A program made the position numbers and the translations under genes. A stretch of 64,000 nt of DNA, taken from contig NZ_VUOK01000003.1 in NCBI RefSeq assembly GCF_009806555.1, forward strand, positions 186,001 through 250,000, written 5' to 3'. Positions 34,134-42,212 of the stretch are shown piece after piece. The notes below the pieces were generated by a model. The model saw only the letters and a list, made by a program, of their open reading frames with translations. It did no database searches and had not been told where the DNA came from. The first letter of the stretch is position 1. Every line of letters starts with the position of its first letter. The DNA is from Methylobacterium sp. 2A. GTDB taxonomy: Bacteria; Pseudomonadota; Alphaproteobacteria; Rhizobiales; Beijerinckiaceae.

Positions 34134-35050
34134 CCCGGAAGCCCAGCCGACGCTCCCTCCTGCTCGGCGCCACCGCCGCGGCCGGAGCAGCGATGCTCGG
34201 AGGCTGCGACCGCCTCGGCGAGGCCGACTGGTTCCGGCGCACGCTCAAGGCCGGCGAGGACGCGAACCTGTTCGTGCAGCGGCTGCTCCTCACGGAGCGA
34301 ACGCTCGCGCCCGAGTACGCCGAGGCCGACATCTCGCCGTGGTTCAAGCCGAACGGCACCGAGGATCCGCCGGACCGGGCCTACAAGGCGCTGGAGCGGC
34401 GCAAGTTCGCGGACTACCGGCTGGAGGTGTGCGGCCTCGTCGAGACCCCGCTGAAGCTTTCCCTGGCCGAGTTGCGCAAGCTCCCTTCCCGGACGCAGAT
34501 CACCCGGCATGACTGCGTTGAGGGATGGAGCTGCATCGGCAAGTGGACCGGCGTGCCACTGTCCGAGATCCTGGACCGGGCACGGCTGAAACCGCAGGCG
34601 CGCTACGTCGTGTTCCGTTGCGCCGACACGATGGACCAGGGCGAGGACGATGGCGCCGAGGGTGACGGGACGGAGGACGCCTCGTCCGGCGGCAACGCCA
34701 ACCCCGCGATGACGAAGCAATCGGGCGGGGGTGAGGACAAGCGGGATTCCGGAGGCCAGCAGGCCGCCGAGGGAAGCTCCACTGGCAACGACGCGCCCAT
34801 TCGCTACTACGAGAGCATCGACCTCGTGGACGCCTTCCATCCCCAGACCATCCTCGCCTACGAGCTGAACGGGAAGACCCTGCCCGTGGCGAACGGCGCT
34901 CCCCTGCGGCTGCGCCTCGAACGCAACCTCGGCTACAAGCAAGCCAAGTACGTGATGCGCATCGAGGTGGTGGAGAGCTTCGCCGACATCGGCGAGGGCA
35001 AGGGCGGATACTGGGAAGACCAGGGCTACGCTTGGTACGCGGGAATCTGA
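34130..35050 (+). CDS. MsrP/YedY-like periplasmic molybdoenzyme, lipoprotein
   Basis: A 306-residue sulfite-oxidase-fold protein. Twin-arginine signal KPSRRSLLLGATAAAGAAM is followed by a lipobox ending at C26 (MLGGC), so it is a Tat-exported lipoprotein. The molybdenum-ligand cysteine is at about residue 129 in RHDCVEGWSCIGKWTGVPLS, which matches the YedY/MsrP type rather than SorA. Odd feature: an acidic, Gly/Ser/Asn-rich insertion of about 50 residues (171-222) interrupts the domain before IRYYESIDL. It is translationally coupled to the cytochrome gene. Likely activity is reduction of periplasmic methionine sulfoxide, inferred from family and neighbours. Confidence 0.82.
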   Translation: MTRKPSRRSLLLGATAAAGAAMLGGCDRLGEADWFRRTLKAGEDANLFVQRLLLTERTLAPEYAEADISPWFKPNGTEDPPDRAYKALERRKFADYRLEVCGLVETPLKLSLAELRKLPSRTQITRHDCVEGWSCIGKWTGVPLSEILDRARLKPQARYVVFRCADTMDQGEDDGAEGDGTEDASSGGNANPAMTKQSGGGEDKRDSGGQQAAEGSSTGNDAPIRYYESIDLVDAFHPQTILAYELNGKTLPVANGAPLRLRLERNLGYKQAKYVMRIEVVESFADIGEGKGGYWEDQGYAWYAGI

Positions 35051-35089
35051 CCCGCTGCGGCGATCAGGGGTCGGCGCATGCGCGGGAGA

Positions 35090-35822
35090 CTAACTCTCGG
35101 CGATGAGATCCTTGATGCGGGTGGCAAGGGTTTCCAGCACGGACGGCTTGGTCAGGACCTGCATACCGGGGCGCAGGTAACCGTTCCCGAGCATGGCATT
35201 TTTTTGCGTAGCCGGTGATGAACAGCACCTTGAGATCTGGGCGACGCTCGCAGCCGGCATCGGCCATCTGGCGCCCGTTCATACCCCCTGGCAGACCGAC
35301 GTCGGTGACCAGCAGGTCGATGCGCACGTCCGACTGCAGCACCTTGAGGCCGGCGACGCTGTCGGCCGCCTCGATGGCGGTATAGCCGAGATCCTCCAGC
35401 ACCTCGGTAACCAGCATCCGCACCGAGGGCTCGTCGTCGACGATGAGCACCGTCTCGCCCTGGCCCGCCTGTTCCACCTCGGCGAGCCTGCGCACGACCT
35501 CGTCCTCGTCGGCCTCGCCGTAGTGCCGCGGCAGGTACAGGCAGACGGTCGAGCCCTCGCCGACCTCGGAGTAGATGCGCACCTGCCCGCCGGACTGCTT
35601 GGCGAAGCCGTAGACCATGGACAGGCCGAGGCCCGTGCCCTCGCCGGTGGGCTTCGTCGTGAAGAACGGCTCGAACACCTTGCCGATCAGGTCCGGGGCC
35701 ATGCCGGTGCCGGTGTCGGTCACGCAGACGCCCAGGTACTGGCCGGGCGCGAGGTCGTGCTGGCGGCCGCCGGCCTCGTCGATCCAACGGTTGGCGGTCT
35801 CGATGGTGATGCGGTGATGTCG
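35090..35822 (-). pseudogene. Hybrid histidine kinase remnant (HATPase + REC), 5' lost and frameshifted
   Basis: Reading leftward, the remnant begins abruptly at RITIETANRWIDE within the ATPase fold, with no PAS or HisKA. It keeps DTGTGM, EPFFTTKPTGEGTGLGLSMV and the REC part (TVLIVDDEPSVRMLV, DLLVTDVGLPGGMNG). A run of seven T (A on the coding strand) near 35199-35205 shifts the frame. With six the frame reads on as AMLGNGYLRPGMQV...KDLIAES to a stop at 35090-35092. The open frame itself ends at 35064 with unrelated residues. Its 5' end is joined in frame to the Crp remnant. Confidence 0.7.
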
Positions 35823-36466
35823 GACGGCGGCATGGCACTCGCAGGACGCGGCTTCCGCGCGTGCACGGTCCGGCAGCGTCAGGCGCCGGTGGCCGATCTC
35901 GATCAAACCCTCCCGATGTATGCGCCCGAGCACTTCCGTAAGGTAGGCGCGGCGCACCCGAGCATGTCGGCTAGGATCTCACGGGACACCGGTAAGTCGG
36001 GCGTGCCGAGGCGGTCCTGCCGGGTCAGGAGCCAGCGCAGGCAGCGTCGCTCGATGGTATGGGCGGCGTTGCAGGCGACCGACTGCAGCACCTGCGCCAG
36101 CAGGCAGTCGGCGTAGCGCACGAACAGGTCGCGGATGGCCTTCGAGGCCTGCTTGGCCTCGGACAGGCGCGCGGCGTCGATCCGGACGACCGGGCCGCCG
36201 ACCTGGACCGCCTGCCCGAACGCCGGCAGGTATCCATGCCTGACGACGCCGCGCATGGCGCCTTCGCGACCGACCGTGGCGGTCTCGACGGACTTCCCGT
36301 CCATGAGCGGCACAACCAGGATGACGACGCAGCCGTGAGCCGGAAAGGTGACGTGGCTGACGTCGTCGCCGGCACGGAACAGGACGTCGCCCCGTTCGAC
36401 CTCGCGCCGCTCGGCGTGCAGAGCCGGCAGGTTGCGGTCGTCGGCATCGAGGGCTTCGAGCAGCAA
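35815..36466 (-). pseudogene. Crp/Fnr family regulator, frameshifted and fused to a kinase remnant
   Basis: The N-terminal cyclic-nucleotide-binding-like domain (RREVERGDVLFRAGDDVSHV, GREGAMRGV) runs from 36466. In the HTH the frame breaks: after VSREILADMLG a single missing base in a G run derails it to a stop at 35903. The other frame supplies VRRAYLTEVLGRIHREGLIEIGHRRLTLPDRARAEAASCE, the expected wing and tail. At about 35815 the sequence changes into a histidine kinase. As it stands the regulator lacks its recognition helix and is probably dead. Confidence 0.75.
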
Positions 36467-36663
36467 GTTGCCGTCGATGAAGGGCGGATGTTCACGGGGG
36501 GATGGTCGCAGCGCTGGTCGTCGGGTTGCGAACTAGCGGATTTCCTGGCGCGAAGAAGTCCGATACCTGACGAGTGGAGCCAAAGTCGTCCAAGGAGGCG
36601 CGACTTTTTCCCGGGGCGACGGACGTTTCGTCACCTCCGAAAGGCCAGGGGCGTTGGAGGAGT

Positions 36664-37836
36664 TCAGGAAGTCGATGCGGCGGAGGCGGGGACCTGTCTG
36701 GCCATGAGCGGTGCAGGCAGACGGAACCGGAAGGTCGTGCCACGGTCGACGGCGCTCGTCACGGTCAGCACGGCGCCCTGTCGCTCGACCAGGTCCCGAC
36801 ACAGCAGCAGGCCGAGCCCGCTTCCCCGCTCGCCAGCCGTGCCGTTCGTGGTGGTCCGCCTGTCCAGCCGGAACAGGTCGTCGACCTTGCCTGGCGGCAT
36901 GCCGACCCCGGTGTCCGTAACGGAGATCTCGACGTCGTCCCAATCCTGGCGGCCCGTGACGGAAATGGTCCCGCCGGGCAGCGTGAACTTGACGGCATTG
37001 CCGACGAGATTGCGCAACACCGTGGTCAGCATGTCCCGCTGTGCGCGAACGATGATCCCGCCACAGGAAACCTCGATCTTCAAACCCTTGTCCGAGGCGG
37101 CCTCCGCCGCGCCGCGCACCACCTCACTGGTCACGGCGTCGAGGTCGACGTCGGTCAGGGTGACCGCCATCGTGTCCATCTGCAGGCTCGCCCAGGAGAA
37201 CAGGCTTTCCAGCAGGGCGTAGGCTTGCGTCGCCGCCTCGTGGATGCCCTTCGCTCGCCGTTCGATGGAGGCGGGGTCGCGGGCCGCGACAGCCTTGCCC
37301 AGCACCTCCGACAGCCCGAGGAGGGCCTGGAACGGGTTGCGCAGGTCGTGGGCGATGATCGAGAACAAGAGGGACTTCTGCCGGTTCAGCGTGTCGAGTT
37401 CGAGGGATTTCGCCTCGGCCTCCCGCCGCGCGGCGGCAAGCTCCGCCTGAAAGGCCCGCCTCGCTTCGGCGTAGCGGATAGCCCTGGCTAGGCCGGACGG
37501 CGTGACCTCGGCCTTGTCGAGGTAATCCAGCGCGCCGGCCCGCATCAGCCGTGTCGCGAGCTCCGGGTCGGCCTCGCCGGTCAGCATCAGCACCGCCCGC
37601 GCATCGCCTTCCGCCGCGAGCAGGGTCTTGAGCAGTGCGAAGGTATCAATACCCGGAAGGCGGTAGTCGAGCAGGACGCAGTCGAAGGCCATCTCGGCGG
37701 CGAGGCGCTGGCCTTCCTCGCCACCCGACGCCTCGGTCAGCGTATGCTTGAGCCCGGACTTGCGCAGCGCCCGGCGCACGGCCGCACGGTCGACCGCATC
37801 GTCGTCGATCAGCAGGATGCGGGTCGGATTCGTCAC
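36664..37836 (-). CDS. REC-histidine kinase
   Basis: A 390-residue cytoplasmic protein. An N-terminal receiver (residues 5-120, ILLIDDDAVDRAAVRRAL, phosphoacceptor Asp in DCVLLDYRLPGID) precedes a coiled-coil (AELAAARREAEAKSLELD), HisKA (LLFSIIAHDLRNPFQALLG) and HATPase (VLRNLVGNAVKFT, DTGVGMPPGK, GERGSGLGLLL). Reversed REC-kinase order is typical of proteins that accept phosphate from an upstream kinase and relay it. It is the last gene of a three-gene set (38253-39377, 37844-38269, this), 7 bases after the response regulator. The stimulus is unknown. Confidence 0.87.
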   Translation of the reverse strand: MTNPTRILLIDDDAVDRAAVRRALRKSGLKHTLTEASGGEEGQRLAAEMAFDCVLLDYRLPGIDTFALLKTLLAAEGDARAVLMLTGEADPELATRLMRAGALDYLDKAEVTPSGLARAIRYAEARRAFQAELAAARREAEAKSLELDTLNRQKSLLFSIIAHDLRNPFQALLGLSEVLGKAVAARDPASIERRAKGIHEAATQAYALLESLFSWASLQMDTMAVTLTDVDLDAVTSEVVRGAAEAASDKGLKIEVSCGGIIVRAQRDMLTTVLRNLVGNAVKFTLPGGTISVTGRQDWDDVEISVTDTGVGMPPGKVDDLFRLDRRTTTNGTAGERGSGLGLLLCRDLVERQGAVLTVTSAVDRGTTFRFRLPAPLMARQVPASAASTS

Positions 37837-37843
37837 GGGTCGA

Positions 37844-38269
37844 CTATGCAGGAAACTCGACGACCTTCCAGTAGTGCTCCAGCAGCGCCACCGCCTCCAT
37901 GAAGGTGTTGGCCGGGTCCCGCTTCACGATGTAGCCGGCGACGTTGTGGCCGTAGGCACGCATCCGGTCCTCGTCGGCCTTCGACGTGGTGATCATGAAC
38001 ACCACCGCCGAGCGCAGGTCCTCGTCGGCGCGCACCGCCTCCAGGAACTCGATGCCGTTCATGCGCGGCATGTTCAGGTCGAGCAGGACCAGGTGCGGCT
38101 TGGGCAGGCGCTCGCGCCCGTTCTGGCCGCGCAGGATCTCCAGGGCCTCGATGCCGTCGCGGGCGACCGTGATCGGGTTGCCGATCTTGCTCTTTTTGAA
38201 CGCCCGCTTCAGCCCCTGCACGTCGACCTCGTCGTCGTCGACCAGCAGGATGTTAACCGTCGATCCCAT
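37844..38269 (-). CDS. Single-domain response regulator, Rcp1-like
   Basis: A 141-residue receiver without output domain. The acidic pair is at residues 10-13 (LLVDDDEVDVQGLKRAF), the phosphoacceptor Asp in LVLLDLNMPRMNGIEFL (about residue 70), Thr/Ser in MITTSKADED, and Lys in YIVKRDPANTF. The longer receiver with an inserted loop (GQNGRERLPKPH) matches Rcp1-type regulators that partner phytochrome-like or PAS kinases. It overlaps the upstream PAS kinase gene by 17 bases and the REC-kinase follows, so the three probably form a phosphorelay. Confidence 0.9.
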   Translation of the reverse strand: MGSTVNILLVDDDEVDVQGLKRAFKKSKIGNPITVARDGIEALEILRGQNGRERLPKPHLVLLDLNMPRMNGIEFLEAVRADEDLRSAVVFMITTSKADEDRMRAYGHNVAGYIVKRDPANTFMEAVALLEHYWKVVEFPA

Positions 38270-39377
38270 CCGCCCGTCCCTTCCGGCCGTCGAGCGGCCA
38301 CGTGAAATGCACCGCCAGCCCGCGCCCGTCCGGCCCGTCGGCGAGCCAGACCTTCCCGCCCTGACGGTCTACCAGCTTGCGCACGATGGCGAGCCCCATG
38401 CCGCTGCCCTCGACCTCGTCGCGGGGCTTGAGCGTCTGGAACATGCCGAACACGCGCTCGCGGAACTGTTCGGGAATGCCGGGGCCGTCGTCTGTCACGA
38501 CGAACTCGACCACGTCCCCTGCCGGCCTCGCCTCGACCCGGATGTGCCCCTCGGCCGGCCGGTCGTGGTGCTTGATGGCGTTGCCGATGAGGTTCTGCAA
38601 GGCCTGGGTCAGCGGTGCACGCGCCGCCTGTAACGTCGGGAGGGACGCATCTGCCGTGATGGCGAAGCCTTCTGGAGGGCTTACCAGCACGGCGAGCTCA
38701 TCGACGAGGGACTTCGTGTCCACCGTGTCCATCGTCGCATCAGCCCGCCCGGCCCGTGAGTAGGCCAGGAGGTCGTCAAGCAGGCTGTCCAGCCGGCGCA
38801 CACGGCTTTTCAGCAACTCCATGTTTGTCTGGACGTCGCCGGTCAGCGAGCCTTCCAGGTCCTCCTCGATCCACCCGACAAGGTTCTCGATGCCGCGCAG
38901 GGGCGCCTTCAGGTCGTGGGAGGCGACGTAGGCGAACTGCTCCAGTTCCTCGTTCGAGCGGCGCAGGTCGATGGCGTGACGGGCGAGGCGGCGCTCCAAG
39001 CCCTTGCGCTCGGTGATGTCGGTGTTGGTGCCGAACCAGCGCAGGATGGCGCCGTCCGGACCGCGGTAGGGTGCGGCCAGCGACAGGAACCAACGGTACT
39101 CGCCGTCGGTGCCGCGCAGCGGGAAAGTGTCCTTCCACGGCTCGCCGGTGCGGAACGCCTCGCTGATGAGCGCAACGACGCGCTCGACATGGTCGGGATG
39201 GTGGACGTCGCGCCAGCCCCAGCCGCGCATCTGCTCGATGGTGGTGCCGGTGTAGTCGTACCAGCGCCGATTGTACCAGATGATGTCGCCGTTCGGCTCG
39301 GCGACCCAGGCCATCTGCGGCAGCGCGTCGGCGAGCGCCCGGAAGTCGTCCGCAGTCAGGTTCGCGGCTCGCTCCAC
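38253..39377 (-). CDS. PAS domain histidine kinase
   Basis: The start is the GTG at 39377, 7 bases after AAGGAGAGC; the frame runs on to 39968 without plausible protein. The 374-residue product has a PAS domain (residues 10-130: MAWVAEPNGDIIWYNRRWYDYTG, DTDITERKG-like end), HisKA (LEQFAYVASHDLKAPLRGIENLV) and HATPase (LQNLIGNAIKHHDR, DDGPGIPEQFRERVFGMFQT, GSGMGLAIVRKLV). It is cytoplasmic, of the phytochrome-kinase type that lacks a chromophore domain. The 17-base overlap with the response regulator suggests a strict pair. Confidence 0.88.
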   Translation of the reverse strand: MERAANLTADDFRALADALPQMAWVAEPNGDIIWYNRRWYDYTGTTIEQMRGWGWRDVHHPDHVERVVALISEAFRTGEPWKDTFPLRGTDGEYRWFLSLAAPYRGPDGAILRWFGTNTDITERKGLERRLARHAIDLRRSNEELEQFAYVASHDLKAPLRGIENLVGWIEEDLEGSLTGDVQTNMELLKSRVRRLDSLLDDLLAYSRAGRADATMDTVDTKSLVDELAVLVSPPEGFAITADASLPTLQAARAPLTQALQNLIGNAIKHHDRPAEGHIRVEARPAGDVVEFVVTDDGPGIPEQFRERVFGMFQTLKPRDEVEGSGMGLAIVRKLVDRQGGKVWLADGPDGRGLAVHFTWPLDGRKGRADGIDG

Positions 39378-39971
39378 GCAAGCTCTCCTTGGTCGATAGA
39401 TTGGCGGGGAAGATGACGCCCGCCCACTTCGGTATAGGCGTGACGCCCCATGCCGTGACAAAGCGGTGGCGGCAAGGCCTGTCGTAGCGTGATTGAATTG
39501 ACTAGCCGTGGTCGCGTCGACATCTCCGCGGCAGCGGGCCCGGCTCACTTGGACCGCGAAGCGACGTGGATCGGGATGCACGACGGGGAATACGGTTCGA
39601 TGCGCCGCTTGCTGGACGAGGCAGTCGGGCGTGAGTTTCATGCCGAAGCCCTGGTGGACCTGGCGGTATGCAGGCCCGGGGACATCCACGTTCCAACCTT
39701 GTGCGTACTGGTTCGCAGCCAGCGCATCCGCGCCATGGAGTTGCGCGGTAATGCGGCCGCCCTGCTTCGACCGCGAGGCGTCGGCGGAATCCCGGTCATG
39801 GCTGAGGGACGCCCGTCGCTCGCGGGGCAGGCAACGCTGGGTCAGCTCCCGCGCAGCCTCGGCAGGTCGCGGCTTGGGTGTCGGGGATGACCGACCTGCC
39901 GAGCGCATCGCTCGTCGATGAGCACCGTAGCCGCCCCCCGTTCGGTCGGTCACGGAGAGGCGGCACACAAC
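39378..39971. other. Intergenic stretch between the PAS kinase and dps
   Basis: Only an ORF at 39489-39890 (+, 133 codons) stands out. It has lower third-position GC than its neighbours, no family resemblance and no good ribosome binding site, so I do not annotate it as a gene. A TTGTCA near 39465 on the reverse strand could be part of the kinase promoter. Confidence 0.4.
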
Positions 39972-40508
39972 TCAGCTGCGGGCGTCGCCGTCCCGCATCT
40001 GGCCTGTCGGCTCCTGGACGTGGGCTTCGAGGAACCACAGTTGCTTGTCGACGGCGCGGGACACTTCCGTGAACAGGTCGGCGGTGTCGGGGTCTCCCGC
40101 CTCATCGGTCTCGTCGATGTTCTCGCGCACGGCGTTGGCGTACACGGCATAGCTGTCTATCAGCGCGGCGATATGGTCAGCGATGGCATAGATGCCGGTC
40201 GGGTAGGCGGGGAGCTTGGTCGATCCCGCCACGACCTGCGCCGTTCCCAGGGCCGTACCGCCGAGCTGAACCGCCCGCTCCGCTACCTTGTCGTTGAGGT
40301 CGCTGATCTCGGCACGGAAGCCGTCCAGCATCAGGTGGATGCCGATGAACTGCGGTCCCTTCAGGTTCCAATGGGCCTGCTTGATCGCGAGGGCGAGGTC
40401 GATGCCGTCGGCCAGCCGTGCGTTCAGCGCCTCGATGGAAACCCTTTTGGCGTTGGAATTGGTGTTGTTGCGGGTCTGGTGAGTACGCGGGGTGCTGCTC
40501 GTCGCCAT
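39972..40508 (-). CDS. dps: Dps family DNA-protection ferritin
   Basis: A 178-residue protein with a flexible Ser/Thr/Asn-rich N-terminal tail and the Dps four-helix core. The ferroxidase ligands lie in KQAHWNLKGPQFIGIHLMLDGFRAEI (His, His, Asp, Glu), and the C-terminal part VDKQLWFLEAHVQ closes the bundle. Dps stores iron using peroxide and binds DNA under stress. The ATG at 40508 is preceded by GTGGAG, and that site lies in one arm of an 8-base-pair stem (see the next entry). The gene is alone on its strand. Confidence 0.92.
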   Translation of the reverse strand: MATSSTPRTHQTRNNTNSNAKRVSIEALNARLADGIDLALAIKQAHWNLKGPQFIGIHLMLDGFRAEISDLNDKVAERAVQLGGTALGTAQVVAGSTKLPAYPTGIYAIADHIAALIDSYAVYANAVRENIDETDEAGDPDTADLFTEVSRAVDKQLWFLEAHVQEPTGQMRDGDARS

Positions 40509-40514
40509 GCCTGT

Positions 40515-40546
40515 GCTCCACTGTGTCGAGGCGGCAATAGTGGAGC
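40515..40546 (-). promoter_or_regulatory. Inverted repeat that could hide the dps ribosome binding site
   Basis: On the dps strand GCTCCACT (40546-40539) and AGTGGAGC (40522-40515) are perfect complements with a 16-base loop. The 3' arm contains the GTGGAG site 9 bases before the start. Closed, the hairpin would block ribosome binding. Confidence 0.45.
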
Positions 40547-40799
40547 GTAAAGGAGGTTCCCCCAGTCGGACACCGCCCTGCAGGTTTGCAGGCCTGCATC
40601 GTCCAGGGTGCATCGGTTCGACGCGGGGTCGTTGCACCAGTTGAAGTGGTCGTTCGGTCCAGGCGCACGCAAACGTCAAGCTTGTGCTCCCCCCGGGGAG
40701 GATCAAGGGAACGGAACTCCCGTCAAAAGGCGGACTTCTCAACTACCGGTCCTGCCGGGCCCCCGGGTGGACCTCCCAAGGATTAACGGAACCGTAGAG

Positions 40800-41606
40800 A
40801 TGGATCTCGGCATCAGCGGACGGGTCGCAGTCGTGACGGGGGCCAAGTCGGGCATGGGCCGCTCGACCGCCGAACACCTTCTGCGCGAGGGCGTCCACGT
40901 CGTCCTGACTGACAAGGAAGGTCCCGAGCTGCAGGCGACGACCAACGAACTGGCGGCGCTGGGCCAGGTTCGCGCCGTTGAGGCGGACCTGAGCACGGCC
41001 AAGGGGATCGACGTGCTCGCCGCCTTCGCCAACATGGCCTTCGACGACAAGCCCACCATCCTCGTCTGCGCCGCAGGCATCACCGGGGCGTCGGGGGACT
41101 TCCTCGAATTGACCGACGACGACTGGCTTGAGGCAATTCAAACTGATCTCATGGCCGGAGTGCGCGCGACCAGGGCGTTCATCCCACACATGCGCAAGGC
41201 CGGCTGGGGCCGGGTCGTGCTGTTCTCCTCCGAGGACGCCGTGCAGCCCTACGTCGAGGAACTGCCGTATGCCGCGGCCAAAGCGGGCGTCCTGAACCTC
41301 GCTAAGGGACTGTCCAAGGCCTACGGGCCTGACGGCGTACTCGTGAACGCGGTCGGGCCGGCCTTCATCGCCACGCCGATGACCGACGCCCAGATGGAAA
41401 AGAAGGCGAGGGAGAAGGGCATCTCCTTCGACGAGGCGGTCCAGGTGACGCTGGACGAGGAGCGCCCCGGCATCGTCGCCAAGCGCCGCGGACGCGCGGA
41501 GGAAGTCGCCGCCGCAGTCACGTTCCTCTGTTCGGAACACGCCAGCTTCATCACCGGTGAGTTCCTACGGGTCGACGGTGGCTCGGTCATGACCATGGGA
41601 GCTTGA
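40800..41606 (+). CDS. Short-chain dehydrogenase/reductase (SDR)
   Basis: A 268-residue classical SDR. NAD(P)-binding TGAKSGMGRSTAEH is at residues 14-27, ADLSTAK near 62, the CAAGITG (NAG-like) segment near 95, catalytic Ser in VVLFSSEDAV, and YAAAKAG (Tyr-x3-Lys) near 158. Asp after the second strand (LTDKEG) favours NAD over NADP. The insertion KKAREKGISFDEAVQVTLDEE is found in SDRs acting on larger or carboxylate substrates. The ATG begins the family sequence; the frame opens upstream at 40608 in sequence without protein character. The substrate is unknown. Confidence 0.87.
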   Translation: MDLGISGRVAVVTGAKSGMGRSTAEHLLREGVHVVLTDKEGPELQATTNELAALGQVRAVEADLSTAKGIDVLAAFANMAFDDKPTILVCAAGITGASGDFLELTDDDWLEAIQTDLMAGVRATRAFIPHMRKAGWGRVVLFSSEDAVQPYVEELPYAAAKAGVLNLAKGLSKAYGPDGVLVNAVGPAFIATPMTDAQMEKKAREKGISFDEAVQVTLDEERPGIVAKRRGRAEEVAAAVTFLCSEHASFITGEFLRVDGGSVMTMGA

Positions 41607-41986
41607 GGCGCTGATAAGCCTGTCTCGTACCGGACGAAGTCGCTGCAGCTCCGAGACGACCTGAGCCGTCAGCCCGGTTAGGACTGCCTTTCGGCGATCC
41701 TGCGGCCGGCTACGGGAAGCGGCTGGTAGAGTCAGGTCCCACGCGTCGTGCGGTGGGCTGGGGCTGGTCTCAGAGCAAGCACCTGCTTCACATGCCCTTG
41801 TCCGTATGGAAGGCAAGCTGCGGCACCGGCGAGGTGTTGTGCAGCCGGCGGCAGCACGGACGACCTCTCCGGTGCGAACGGTCTGGCCGTTTGCCGTTCC
41901 GGTCTCGACTTCTCGGTTTAGGATTGGGCCAGCGACCTTCCGGATACTTCCGCGTTGTCCCTCGCTGTCGAGCGTAGGGCAAGGCG
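41607..41986. other. Intergenic stretch, no gene seen
   Basis: A 380-base region after the SDR. Open frames in it have no family resemblance or ribosome binding sites. No repeat shared with the rest of the window was noticed. Confidence 0.45.
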
Positions 41987-42163
41987 ATGGGAAACGACAT
42001 TGAATCCGGCGAAGTCCCGCCGGTGACCGAGGACATCGGCCTGCCGACGCCTCCCAGCCCCGGTCGGTTGCCCCCGCCGCACCTGCCTCCGCCCGATCCG
42101 AACCAGGGCGGGAGGGGTCAAGAAGGCGACGAACCTGCACCAACTGCTGGTGGCAAGGCGTGA
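41987..42163 (+). CDS. Small proline-rich hypothetical protein, 58 aa
   Basis: ATG at 41987, stop TGA at 42161. The sequence is acidic at the start (MGNDIESGEVPPVTEDIG) and then proline-rich (PPPHLPPPDPNQGG), ending PTAGGKA. It is disordered in character, with no signal. It lies 49 bases before the PAS kinase start, possibly co-transcribed. No family is recognised, and a chance frame cannot be excluded. Confidence 0.4.
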   Translation: MGNDIESGEVPPVTEDIGLPTPPSPGRLPPPHLPPPDPNQGGRGQEGDEPAPTAGGKA

Positions 42164-42212
42164 CAGGCCGTCCGATTGCCCGGCCCACCATCACGGGCGA
42201 TAGCCGCCGCAT

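Noticed and set aside
39489-39890. A 133-codon ORF between the PAS kinase and dps
   Set aside because: It has lower third-position GC than neighbours, no ribosome binding site and no family resemblance; kept only as a note in the gap entry.
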